DNA of 64,000 nt from Opitutaceae bacterium (GTDB taxonomy: Bacteria > Verrucomicrobiota > Verrucomicrobiia > Opitutales > Opitutaceae). Each line of letters opens with the position of its first letter. Within the stretch, counting starts at the first letter, position 1. Below, piece by piece: positions 49,314-58,037 of this stretch. The stretch is taken from NCBI GenBank assembly GCA_028284235.1, contig JANQSC010000077.1, positions 54,554 through 118,553 of the forward strand, written 5' to 3'. Position numbers and translations under genes: made by a program. Under the pieces are notes generated by a model. The model ran no database searches. It was not told where the DNA came from and saw only the letters and a program-made list of their open reading frames with translations.

Positions 49314-50310
49314 ACAGGCGCAGCTCGAACGAGTCGCCGAAACGACTCTCCTGTGGCCCTACAAAATCTGGGGATTCGGAGAAGGAATCGCCCTGCGTGG
49401 ACTCCAAGCCGCCGCCCGGGCAACCGGCAACTCCGAAAACAGCGACTTCGCCAACGCCTTGCTGCGATCCTACGTCGTGCGCGGCGTCGCGAAAGGAAAT
49501 GACGAGCATATCGCCCCGGGAGCGCAATTGCTTTCCCTCTACGAGGAAAGCGGCGAACCCGACTTGCTCATCGCCGCCAAAAAACTGGCCGCACTCCATG
49601 CGTCGTTTCCGAAAAACGAATACGGAGCGCGAATGCACCGTCCCGATTTGCCCGGCTGGCGAAAGCAAATCTGGGTCGACTGCATGGACGTCGACGCGCC
49701 GTTTCTCGTCCGCCTAGGAAACGTCACCGGGAACGACGCTTTCATCGAACAAGGAACAGAAGAAATTTTTGGATACGCTCGTTCCCTTCAGGTGGAAACG
49801 GGGGGCGACAACGAAGGTCTCTTTTGGCACGGGCGCGAAGAAGACTGTGGTCAAAACGGGCAACTGTGGGCTCGTGGCAATGGCTGGGCGCTGATGGGCC
49901 TAGTCGAAACCTTGATCCAGCTACCGGCAGGGCACGACGCGCGGGCTGAGCTTTCCGAGCGACTAGCCGCTCTTTGCCAGGCCTTAAGCCGCTGCCAAGA
50001 TTCGGGCGGGCTTTGGCATACCGTGATGCCCAACCCCGAAACCTACCTGGAATCAACGCTCGCCGTCATGACCGCCTTCGCGCTGCGGTCGGCCTTTGAA
50101 TCCTCGGTCTTAAGAGAACGCGATTGGGGTGGAATGGAGAAAAGCGCTCGCTCCGCCGCCCACAAGCTCGTCAACGGACGCGGCGAACTCGAACGCGTCA
50201 GCGACGCCACGCCAATCGGAGAAGAGAAAATGTACGCCACCCGCCCCTTCGGCGTTTTCCCGTGGGGGCAAGGCCCCGCCCTGCTCATGCTCGCCCAAGA
50301 ACTCCCATGA
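49279..50310 (+). CDS. glycoside hydrolase family 88/105-like protein
   Basis: YKIWGFGEGIALRGL; WVDCMDVDAPFLVRLG; LWARGNGWALMGLVETL; GLWHTV. Confidence 0.8.
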   Translation: MSTTLKSGDIDRQAQLERVAETTLLWPYKIWGFGEGIALRGLQAAARATGNSENSDFANALLRSYVVRGVAKGNDEHIAPGAQLLSLYEESGEPDLLIAAKKLAALHASFPKNEYGARMHRPDLPGWRKQIWVDCMDVDAPFLVRLGNVTGNDAFIEQGTEEIFGYARSLQVETGGDNEGLFWHGREEDCGQNGQLWARGNGWALMGLVETLIQLPAGHDARAELSERLAALCQALSRCQDSGGLWHTVMPNPETYLESTLAVMTAFALRSAFESSVLRERDWGGMEKSARSAAHKLVNGRGELERVSDATPIGEEKMYATRPFGVFPWGQGPALLMLAQELP

Positions 50311-51509
50311 AGATCGCCCACATAGAAACGTACGCCGTTCAAGCCAAGCCCATCGACGAGAAACCCTACTGGGGAAGCCGCGGATGGGGCGACGAAAACC
50401 GTTCTCCCGAACTTTCCACCGAATACCCGCCACCCCTCCGGCGCCGGTTCATCTACTCAAAAACGATCGATACCGTCATCGTGAAAGTCACCACCGACGA
50501 CGGACTCGTCGGCTGGGGGGAAGCCAAAGCGCCGGTCGCGCCGCAAGCGACGAAAGAGATCATCGACTTGCTCCTTCGCGACATCGTCATGGGCGAGGAT
50601 CCCCACGATGTAGTCGTTCTTTGGGAACGCATGTACGCAGGCATGCGCGTTCGAGGCCACCGAGCCGGTTTTTACTTGGAGGCCATCAGCGGCATCGACA
50701 TCGCCCTCTGGGACCTCATCGGAAAAGCCTCCGGAAAACCGCTCTACCAGCTCCTCGGCGGCTGTTTCCGTAACCCCGTTCGCGTCTACGCTTCCGGACT
50801 TCCCGCTTTAAGCAACGACATGTCCGAAGAGGCGTTCGAACACCTCGCCGCGGACGCTCGCGATCTCAAGGAGCGCGGCTACACGGGTCTGAAAATGGCC
50901 ATCGGCCGCGGAATCAAAGGCGACTTGCGCAGTATCCGCAAAGTCCGGGAAACCCTCGGCGACGATTTTCTGATCTACACCGACGCGGCGGGAGTCTACG
51001 ACCGGGCCCAAGCCATGCAATTGGGACACGAACTGCAAGAGCTCGGCTGCATGTGGTTTGAAATGCCCACCGCGCCTGAAGACGTCGCCGGATACGGCGA
51101 ACTGGCCAAAGCCCTGCGCATACCAATCGCCACCGACTCGCTCACTTCCCGCTACGAGACGGCCGAGTTCATCCGGGCGGGCGGGCTTGACGTCGTTCTA
51201 CCGGACGTCTGCCGGGCGGGCGGACTCACCGAATGCAAGCGCATCGCGGAAATGGCCGACGGGTTCGGACTCGCCTTTGCCCCGCACATCAGCATTGGAT
51301 CCGCCATCCACTTCGCCGCTAGCGCTCATCTGGCCACATCCATGCCAAACACGATCACCTCCGAATACTGGTTCGGCAACAACCCGCTCGGCGACCGGAT
51401 TCTCAAGACGCCAATGCGACTGGAGAACAGCTACCTGCACACCCCAGAAGGACCCGGCCTCGGCATAGAAATCGACGAAGACGCGCTACACAAGATCATG
51501 GGATCTTAG
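50307..51509 (+). CDS. mandelate racemase/muconate lactonizing enzyme (enolase superfamily) protein
   Basis: MKIAHIETYAV; DIALWDLIGKASGKPLYQLLGG; IYTDAAGVYD; WFEMPTAPED; ATG overlaps the preceding stop (ATGA). Confidence 0.9.
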   Translation: MKIAHIETYAVQAKPIDEKPYWGSRGWGDENRSPELSTEYPPPLRRRFIYSKTIDTVIVKVTTDDGLVGWGEAKAPVAPQATKEIIDLLLRDIVMGEDPHDVVVLWERMYAGMRVRGHRAGFYLEAISGIDIALWDLIGKASGKPLYQLLGGCFRNPVRVYASGLPALSNDMSEEAFEHLAADARDLKERGYTGLKMAIGRGIKGDLRSIRKVRETLGDDFLIYTDAAGVYDRAQAMQLGHELQELGCMWFEMPTAPEDVAGYGELAKALRIPIATDSLTSRYETAEFIRAGGLDVVLPDVCRAGGLTECKRIAEMADGFGLAFAPHISIGSAIHFAASAHLATSMPNTITSEYWFGNNPLGDRILKTPMRLENSYLHTPEGPGLGIEIDEDALHKIMGS

Positions 51510-51546
51510 GGGAGGCGCTTTCCAAAGCCTTGTGGCTCGTCAGAGC

Positions 51547-51708
51547 CATCCTTGTGACGCGGCACAGCGCGTCATTTCGCCGCGAGGCGACTGTTAAACA
51601 GATTTCTCGCAACAGTGATCTCTCCGAGATCAGATTCCGTCGAAGACCCCCGACGCTGTCGGTGGCCTCGCGGAAACAGGATCCCGCGTGCGCGGGAGCA
51701 AGATTCCG
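51547..51708. repeat. three-hairpin repeat, inverted pair (heads inward)
   Basis: CTTGTGACGC...GCGTCATTTCGCC...GGCGACTGTTAA | AACAGT[GATCTCtccGAGATC]...CAGGAT[CCCGCGtgCGCGGG]AGCAAGATT. Confidence 0.8.
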
Positions 51709-51811
51709 AATGCAGTCAGGAACTTAGATGGTTGATTCTAGATGCCCCCTTTCTAGGCTGTTACCCACGAATGGATTCTCATTACGACGAAAAGCAACGC
51801 GCACTAGAACT

Positions 51812-52813
51812 ATGAAGATCGGAATTATCGGAACAGGCTGGGTGGCGGGACTCCATCTGGACGCTCTCAAGCAAATCGAAAACGCCCATGTAGTTGCCAT
51901 TGCCGGACGCAATGAAGCCCGAGCCCACGAGCTCGCTCAGCCATTCGGCGCGAAAACTTACACAACGCCGCTTGCAATGCTGCAAAGCGAATCGCTCGAC
52001 GCCGTCTTCATCCTGCTCCCTCCACATATGCACGGCGATCTCGAACGGGCGTGTTCCGAACACGTGAAAGGCGTCCTCATCGAAAAGCCGATCTCCCAAT
52101 CTTTGGATACGGCCCGCTCCGTTAGCGAGTATTTCAAGAACGCGGGGACAATCGTATCCGTGGGCTATATGAATCGCTATCGCCAGTCCGTTCAGACCGC
52201 CCACTCACTTTTCTCCCAGCCCGGCAACGAGGGCATCCTCGCCCACGGCTGGTGGACTACCCAGATGCCGCCTCCGCTTTGGTGGCGTACATTCGACCAT
52301 TCCGGCGGCCAATTCGTCGAGCAATGCACTCATTTGGTCGATATCTGCCGCTATGCAATGGGCGATATCGAGGAAGTCAGCGCGTATTCAACGCGCGGTT
52401 ACATGTCCGATACGCCCGACTACAGCGTGGACGACGCCATGGTCGTAAACGCCCGGTTCGCATCCGGAGCCCTGGCGACCTTTTCGACTGGCTGCTTCCC
52501 TCTGGGCGGACACCCGGAAAGCGCGGGCGGGGGCATCGGGCTCAGCCTTTCGTCTCGCGCCAATCGCGTCACCCTCACCGGCTGGGGATTTGAAGGCGCC
52601 GTGCATTCCGGCGATGAAGACAGACGATCCATCCCCGTTGACGACAATATTTTCTACGTCCAAAACAAGACCTTCCTCGACGCCGTCGCGAGCGGCAACG
52701 ACTCAGGCATTCTCTCCTCCTACGAAGACGGCATGAAGACCCTTGCCACCACCCTCGCTGCCAACGAGTCCGCCCGCGATCGAAACGGCGCGCCCGTAGC
52801 GGTCGCGGTTTAA
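51812..52813 (+). CDS. Gfo/Idh/MocA family oxidoreductase
   Basis: MKIGIIGTGWVAGLHLDAL; GVLIEKPISQSLDTA; QFVEQCTHLVDICRY. Confidence 0.93.
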   Translation: MKIGIIGTGWVAGLHLDALKQIENAHVVAIAGRNEARAHELAQPFGAKTYTTPLAMLQSESLDAVFILLPPHMHGDLERACSEHVKGVLIEKPISQSLDTARSVSEYFKNAGTIVSVGYMNRYRQSVQTAHSLFSQPGNEGILAHGWWTTQMPPPLWWRTFDHSGGQFVEQCTHLVDICRYAMGDIEEVSAYSTRGYMSDTPDYSVDDAMVVNARFASGALATFSTGCFPLGGHPESAGGGIGLSLSSRANRVTLTGWGFEGAVHSGDEDRRSIPVDDNIFYVQNKTFLDAVASGNDSGILSSYEDGMKTLATTLAANESARDRNGAPVAVAV

Positions 52814-52827
52814 CCTCGCCAAATCAA

Positions 52828-54321
52828 ATGCGCGGTCTAGCGATCATTTCGAAAATTTTAGCGGTATTCCTGCAGGCAATACACGCCGAATCATCGCCAC
52901 AAAACTGGCCGCAATTCAAAGGGGTCGGCAGCTTCGGGAGTGCCGGAGAGCAGACTATTCCCCATCAATTCGGACCGAATCACAACCTGCTTTGGCGCAT
53001 CGACGTTCCCGGAGGGAACGCCTCCCCGATCATTTGGGGAGACCAGATTTTCCTTGCCGGCTATCGCGGCCAGGAACGTCTCATGATCGCCATCGATCGT
53101 GGAGACGGGCGAACGCTCTGGGAACGATCAGTCCCCGCGCACAGCGAAGAGGAGTTCACGCATCGGCTGGCCGGGCCCGCCGAAGCCACTCCCTGCACCG
53201 ACGGCGAACGCGTTTACTTCTATTTCGGCAACTACGGCTTGGTCGCCCTCCATCTCGACGGAACCCTCGCCTGGGAAAAGCCGATGAGCCGGCCTCGATC
53301 CGGGATGGGTGTCGGAACGTCCCCGATTCTTGTCGACGACGCGCTCGTTCTTATTCGCGACGGCTCGGACGATCCCTGCGTGCTCTCCCTCGACCCCGCG
53401 ACAGGCGAGGAAATTTGGAAGCATCCACGCCTTGGATACCGGACGAGCCACTCGTCGCCCTTCGTCTGGGAAAACGAATTACGGACCGAACTGGTAATCG
53501 CCGGTACCACCTCGCTCGTCTCGCTCGATCCGCGAACGGGTCGACTCCTCTGGGAAGTCGAGGACACCAACGGATTCCCCTGCACCACGCCGACCGGCAA
53601 TGCGCAACGCTTGCTATTCCCGTCCTGGTCCGCCAACAGCTCGGGCGGGCGCGACACCTTGGAAGCGCACTTCGACGACGAACTCGAGTTTAGCGACGAC
53701 GAACTCGCCGATCCGAAACTCTTCTTCAAACGCTTCGACCAAAATAACGACCAGGCAATCGAACGCGAAGAACTTCCCCCCAGCCGCGCTCGCGACGTAT
53801 TCAAATGGCTCGACCGCAACGGCAACTCTCTCTGGGAACTCGACGAGTTTTCCGTGCTTCTCCGACCTCCTGGTCGAGGCAGAAATGTCATGGTCGCTAT
53901 CAAACCCGGCGGCGAAGGGCTCTTAAACGACACCGAGTACGTCGTCTGGGAACACCGCAAGCACCTTCCTTACGTCGCCTCTCCGCTGATCAGCGAAAAC
54001 CGAGTCTACCTCGTAAAGTCGCTCGGAGTCGTCTCCTGCCTGAACGTCCAGACGGGAGAGCCCTATTATTCCGGCGAACGCGCCGGCGTCAAAGGCGAGT
54101 ACTTCGCCTCCCCATTGAAAGTGGGCGACGCGATCCTGACCGCTTCCAGTCTCGGCTCGCTCATCCTTTTCAAAGACAGCGAAACCTTCGAACTAATCGC
54201 CACCAACTCCATTGACGAGGAGATCGTCGCCACCCCCGCCATTGTGGACAACACGCTTTACGTGCGTTCACTCGAGAGCCTGTGGGCGTTTAAGGGTCCG
54301 AGGAATAAGGCTGAAGAGTGA
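52828..54321 (+). CDS. secreted PQQ-like beta-propeller protein with inserted EF-hand pair
   Basis: NWPQFKGVGSFG...LLWRIDVPGGNASPIIWGDQIFLAG; EF-hand-like DQNNDQAIEREE and DRNGNSLWELDE. Confidence 0.88.
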   Translation: MRGLAIISKILAVFLQAIHAESSPQNWPQFKGVGSFGSAGEQTIPHQFGPNHNLLWRIDVPGGNASPIIWGDQIFLAGYRGQERLMIAIDRGDGRTLWERSVPAHSEEEFTHRLAGPAEATPCTDGERVYFYFGNYGLVALHLDGTLAWEKPMSRPRSGMGVGTSPILVDDALVLIRDGSDDPCVLSLDPATGEEIWKHPRLGYRTSHSSPFVWENELRTELVIAGTTSLVSLDPRTGRLLWEVEDTNGFPCTTPTGNAQRLLFPSWSANSSGGRDTLEAHFDDELEFSDDELADPKLFFKRFDQNNDQAIEREELPPSRARDVFKWLDRNGNSLWELDEFSVLLRPPGRGRNVMVAIKPGGEGLLNDTEYVVWEHRKHLPYVASPLISENRVYLVKSLGVVSCLNVQTGEPYYSGERAGVKGEYFASPLKVGDAILTASSLGSLILFKDSETFELIATNSIDEEIVATPAIVDNTLYVRSLESLWAFKGPRNKAEE

Positions 54322-54330
54322 ATTAAATAC

Positions 54331-54438
54331 GTAGGGCTGGCGCTTGCGCCACGCCGCGTCGTCTTGATCTTCATTCGCGGCATCCGTCTTCGCTCGTCAA
54401 GCTTCGCCGAGACATGTGGCGCAAGCGCCAGCCCTACA
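54331..54438. repeat. long inverted repeat of TAGGGCTGGCGCTTGCGCCA arms between convergent genes
   Basis: GTAGGGCTGGCGCTTGCGCCACG ... TGTGGCGCAAGCGCCAGCCCTAC. Confidence 0.85.
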
Positions 54439-54447
54439 TCTACTCCC

Positions 54448-56004
54448 TCAGTCCTCCATCCACTCCAGTTCCGGCCATCGAACGGGACCGTCGTTCCGCT
54501 GAGGCGCGCCAGGCGTGCTTCGACCCTCGTCAACGTACTTCGTTAACAATCGCTTTAGCGCGTCCACTTTCTCTGGATACGCGGACTCGAGATTCTCGGA
54601 CTCCGCAGGATCGTCTTTCAAATTGTACAATTGAAATCGAGGCAGGCTCTCCATCTCTTCTGGCTCGCTCGGATAGGCCCAGCCTCCAGAGCCCGGCCAT
54701 AGAATCAACTTCCAGTCGCCTTGGCGAATGGCAAATCGGCCTCCGCTCGAGTGCAGGACAGTCGCCTCTCGGATAGGCGACGCCGTTTCCTCGCCCAACA
54801 AGGCTGGCAGGATATTATAGCTGTCCTCGGCCGCGTCGTCCGGCAGCTCCTTGTCAAGCAACGCAGCCGCCGTCGCCATGAAGTCTGTCGTGCAAATCGT
54901 CTCGTCAGATTCGGATCCAGGAGCAATTCTACCCGGCCAGACGGCGACGAACGGGACGCGATGACCCCCCTCGTATATATCGAACTTCTTGCCGCGATAA
55001 ATGTAGCTCCCGTTGTGACCCGCCAAAGGCAATTCGTCGTCGTCGAAATCCGCCCGGGGAGACTGACCATTGTCGCTCGTAAAGACGACGAGCGTGTTCT
55101 CCAATCGGTCGTCGTCTTCAATGACGCTTACGATCTGGCCGACGATGTCGTCCACCATCAAAACAAAATCACCATAGGCGTTTGTATTGCTTTTTCCAAT
55201 ATACTCCGTCGGCGGAATGATGGGAGCATGCGGAGCCGTCAACGCGCAATAGAGGAAAAACGGCTTCCCATCCTGAGCACGGTCTTCGATATAGGAAACC
55301 GATCGACGGGCGATGTTCGACAAAGTATCCACGTGGTCAAAATCGGGCGCTTTGGGCCCTTTACGCCAAAACGCCTTTTCATCGTAGTTCACCGAAACGC
55401 TATCAGGCAGAGCCGTCGGACGACTATTCTCCACATAGACAAAGGGGGGCGATGAAAGCGACGCCATCGTGCCGAAGGAGTAGATGAAGCCATGGTTCTC
55501 GGGTCCATTGCGAATTCGTTTCCGGAAGTCGATGACCCGCCGAACCTTCCCGTCGTAATCTACTTCGTCGTCGCCGTGGTACTGCCAGTTCCAGCCTAAA
55601 TGCCACTTTCCAATGAGGCCGGTGTGGTAGCCCGCATTCTTGAAGAGCTCCGCGATCGTCAGTCGACTATTAGCTATAAGTGGCTCGGAGTACCCGTCGT
55701 ATCCACTTTTCTTCAACACCGTTCGCCAACTGTAGCGTCCTGTAAGAATTCCATAACGCGTAGGCGTGCACAGAGCGGCATTGGTGTGAGCGTCGTTAAA
55801 CATCCGGCCTCGGGAGGCGAGTCGGTCGATGTGCGGAGTCTTCCACGCCGACCGCTCATTGTAGGCCGACACATCGCCAATCCCCAGATCGTCAGCGAGA
55901 ATGATCACCAAATTGGGGGGATCGTCCGCCTGTGAAGTTGAAGTCAAGGCGGCCGCAACCACCACAAGCCAAAGGCGCGTGAAAAATCGGTTTTTCTTTT
56001 TCAT
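54448..56004 (-). CDS. sulfatase
   Basis: PPNLVIILADDLGIGDVSAYN; CTPTRYGILTGRYSWRT. Confidence 0.92.
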   Translation of the reverse strand: MKKKNRFFTRLWLVVVAAALTSTSQADDPPNLVIILADDLGIGDVSAYNERSAWKTPHIDRLASRGRMFNDAHTNAALCTPTRYGILTGRYSWRTVLKKSGYDGYSEPLIANSRLTIAELFKNAGYHTGLIGKWHLGWNWQYHGDDEVDYDGKVRRVIDFRKRIRNGPENHGFIYSFGTMASLSSPPFVYVENSRPTALPDSVSVNYDEKAFWRKGPKAPDFDHVDTLSNIARRSVSYIEDRAQDGKPFFLYCALTAPHAPIIPPTEYIGKSNTNAYGDFVLMVDDIVGQIVSVIEDDDRLENTLVVFTSDNGQSPRADFDDDELPLAGHNGSYIYRGKKFDIYEGGHRVPFVAVWPGRIAPGSESDETICTTDFMATAAALLDKELPDDAAEDSYNILPALLGEETASPIREATVLHSSGGRFAIRQGDWKLILWPGSGGWAYPSEPEEMESLPRFQLYNLKDDPAESENLESAYPEKVDALKRLLTKYVDEGRSTPGAPQRNDGPVRWPELEWMED

Positions 56005-56886
56005 CTATTTACTGTTTAGAATTCCTTTCTGTCGTTCGAACGCCTCCGCCAGTGTCTTTGGTTGACGCCAACCCAGTTCGTCCTCCGCCCGGGAGCAGTC
56101 CACTAACGAGTCCCACTGCTCCAACGGCCGCCGCCATGAAATATGGGCAAGCTGCTCATTCACCACCTCGCGCGTCGAGCGCTGTTCCAAATTGTCGCGC
56201 GACGCGACGAAGTACTGGCTGTACCCCTTGATATTTGATTTCAGCGCCTCGACCGTAGCTTCAGCTGCCGATCTCATTGGTAGGTAAGTGTATCCATCAA
56301 AGCACTTCCCTCGCTCGATTCCTCCTTGAACGTGCGCGGTCTCCACGAGTTCGTCACTAAGCAGCCAAGGAAAGCGAATCGCAATGGCTGAAACGGTTCC
56401 CCCCTTAGTCAACGACTTCAGCATATTCTCACCCGTCTCCTTACTAAATGCGTAACTGTTCCTGGGATACGTCGGCATGTCGGAGTCAATAGGTAAGTAG
56501 GGGAATACAATATCCTGCTTCTCCCGATCCGGCACTGAGTGGATTCCATTGAAAACCTGTATGGAGCTGGAATAGACAATCATTCGAACCCCGGATTCCG
56601 AAGCGGCGCCAAACAGATTGCGGCACATTTCCACGTTCTCGTCGTACAGTTTCCCGGGCCAATCGCTAAAGTGCTCCGCGCAATTGGCAAAATGGGCAAC
56701 CGCGTCTATTTTTTCCACGAGACGGTTACATGTGGTCCGATCCAGCCGTTCAACGACTTCAACGGGATATCCCAATTCCGCGTCGACTACTTTGTCCACC
56801 GCTCTGAATTCGATCCCTTCCTGCATCAACAGACTGCAAACGCTTCGACCCAACTGACCCGACGCTCCTGTAACGAGAACTTTCAT
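56005..56886 (-). CDS. NAD-dependent epimerase/dehydratase family protein
   Basis: MKVLVTGASGQLGRSV; IVYSSSIQVF; YPRNSYAFSKETGE (YxxxK). Confidence 0.9.
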   Translation of the reverse strand: MKVLVTGASGQLGRSVCSLLMQEGIEFRAVDKVVDAELGYPVEVVERLDRTTCNRLVEKIDAVAHFANCAEHFSDWPGKLYDENVEMCRNLFGAASESGVRMIVYSSSIQVFNGIHSVPDREKQDIVFPYLPIDSDMPTYPRNSYAFSKETGENMLKSLTKGGTVSAIAIRFPWLLSDELVETAHVQGGIERGKCFDGYTYLPMRSAAEATVEALKSNIKGYSQYFVASRDNLEQRSTREVVNEQLAHISWRRPLEQWDSLVDCSRAEDELGWRQPKTLAEAFERQKGILNSK

Positions 56887-56928
56887 ACAAACTCTAAAAT
56901 AATCTCTCAGGGATTAACCCGACCTCCC

Positions 56929-57999
56929 CTATTTCGTAGTCCTCAATTTGATGGGTCGAGCCCTACCCACTTTTCGAAGTGTGTTTCCTTCTCGAAAGTG
57001 GCTGTCCACGAGCACCACCTTCGGGTTTTCCGGCACGCCCGAATGATTAAGGTTGATATCGGAGAAGGTCAGCTTGAGCGCTTCGCTTCCAACCAAGTCG
57101 TGTCGATGATCGACGCCCGACGCATGCTCGTGATCTTCGGAGAGCTCCAGACTGGCGAATCCCATCGACTCGGGCATCCGGTATCCGAGGTTCTCCAGAA
57201 TTCGATAGACCATTCCCGAACTCACCACTACGTCAGGCTTATACTTGTCCATCCATTTTTGGATACCGACCACACCCACATCTCGACGCCGTAAAATCGG
57301 AATGCGTAGCGACTCGTCAATCAACGTGGAATAAAAAAGGAACGAAGACGAATAAAGCTTGTGGCCGATCCCCCCCGAAGCATAGGTCATGATGAACCCG
57401 ACTCGCTTGTAGCCCAAGCGGCACACGCGCTCCAATAGCTCGTCCATCATTTGCAAATAGTCGGGACAGGCGCGATTGATCGTAGGCGTGATTATACTGT
57501 ATCCCGGTGTCGATACGCAGAATCCGCTTATATCCATTTCGAACTTCCCCACACCGGTCTGAAAAGGCATGACCACGACTCCCTTTATCCCGCGGGCGAC
57601 TAGAATATCGCGCAGCCGCTTCAGGCTCACGCCGAGATCTTTCAAATACATGAAGTCCACCCCGTATCCGTTTTTCTTCGCCTCCGCTTCCACCCCGCGG
57701 GTCAACGAGACCATGCGTGGGTAGCTTTTCAGCTCCGACTTGTGTATGTCCGAAATAATGACGGCGATCGTCGACATGCGCTCTTTCGATCGAAACGTCC
57801 GCATATGCTCCATCAGCTCGGCGACGCGCCCGTCCTTGACGTAGCCAATCCGTTCCGCCGCTTGCTGAATCTCCTCCCGCCGGCGTTTTGACACTTTGGG
57901 GCTGTTGCGCAAGGCGAGCGACACCGCCGAGACCGATACACCCACTTCCCGAGCGAGGTCCCGCATGCTCACACGACTGCTTTCAGATTTTGGGCTCAT
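56929..57999 (-). CDS. LacI family transcriptional regulator
   Basis: SMRDLAREVGVSVSAVSLALRNSPKVSKRRREEIQQAAERIGY helix-turn-helix. Confidence 0.93.
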   Translation of the reverse strand: MSPKSESSRVSMRDLAREVGVSVSAVSLALRNSPKVSKRRREEIQQAAERIGYVKDGRVAELMEHMRTFRSKERMSTIAVIISDIHKSELKSYPRMVSLTRGVEAEAKKNGYGVDFMYLKDLGVSLKRLRDILVARGIKGVVVMPFQTGVGKFEMDISGFCVSTPGYSIITPTINRACPDYLQMMDELLERVCRLGYKRVGFIMTYASGGIGHKLYSSSFLFYSTLIDESLRIPILRRRDVGVVGIQKWMDKYKPDVVVSSGMVYRILENLGYRMPESMGFASLELSEDHEHASGVDHRHDLVGSEALKLTFSDINLNHSGVPENPKVVLVDSHFREGNTLRKVGRARPIKLRTTK

Positions 58000-58037
58000 A
58001 AGTGTAGTTCTCCTTTCTCGTTCACCACATCAACTCC

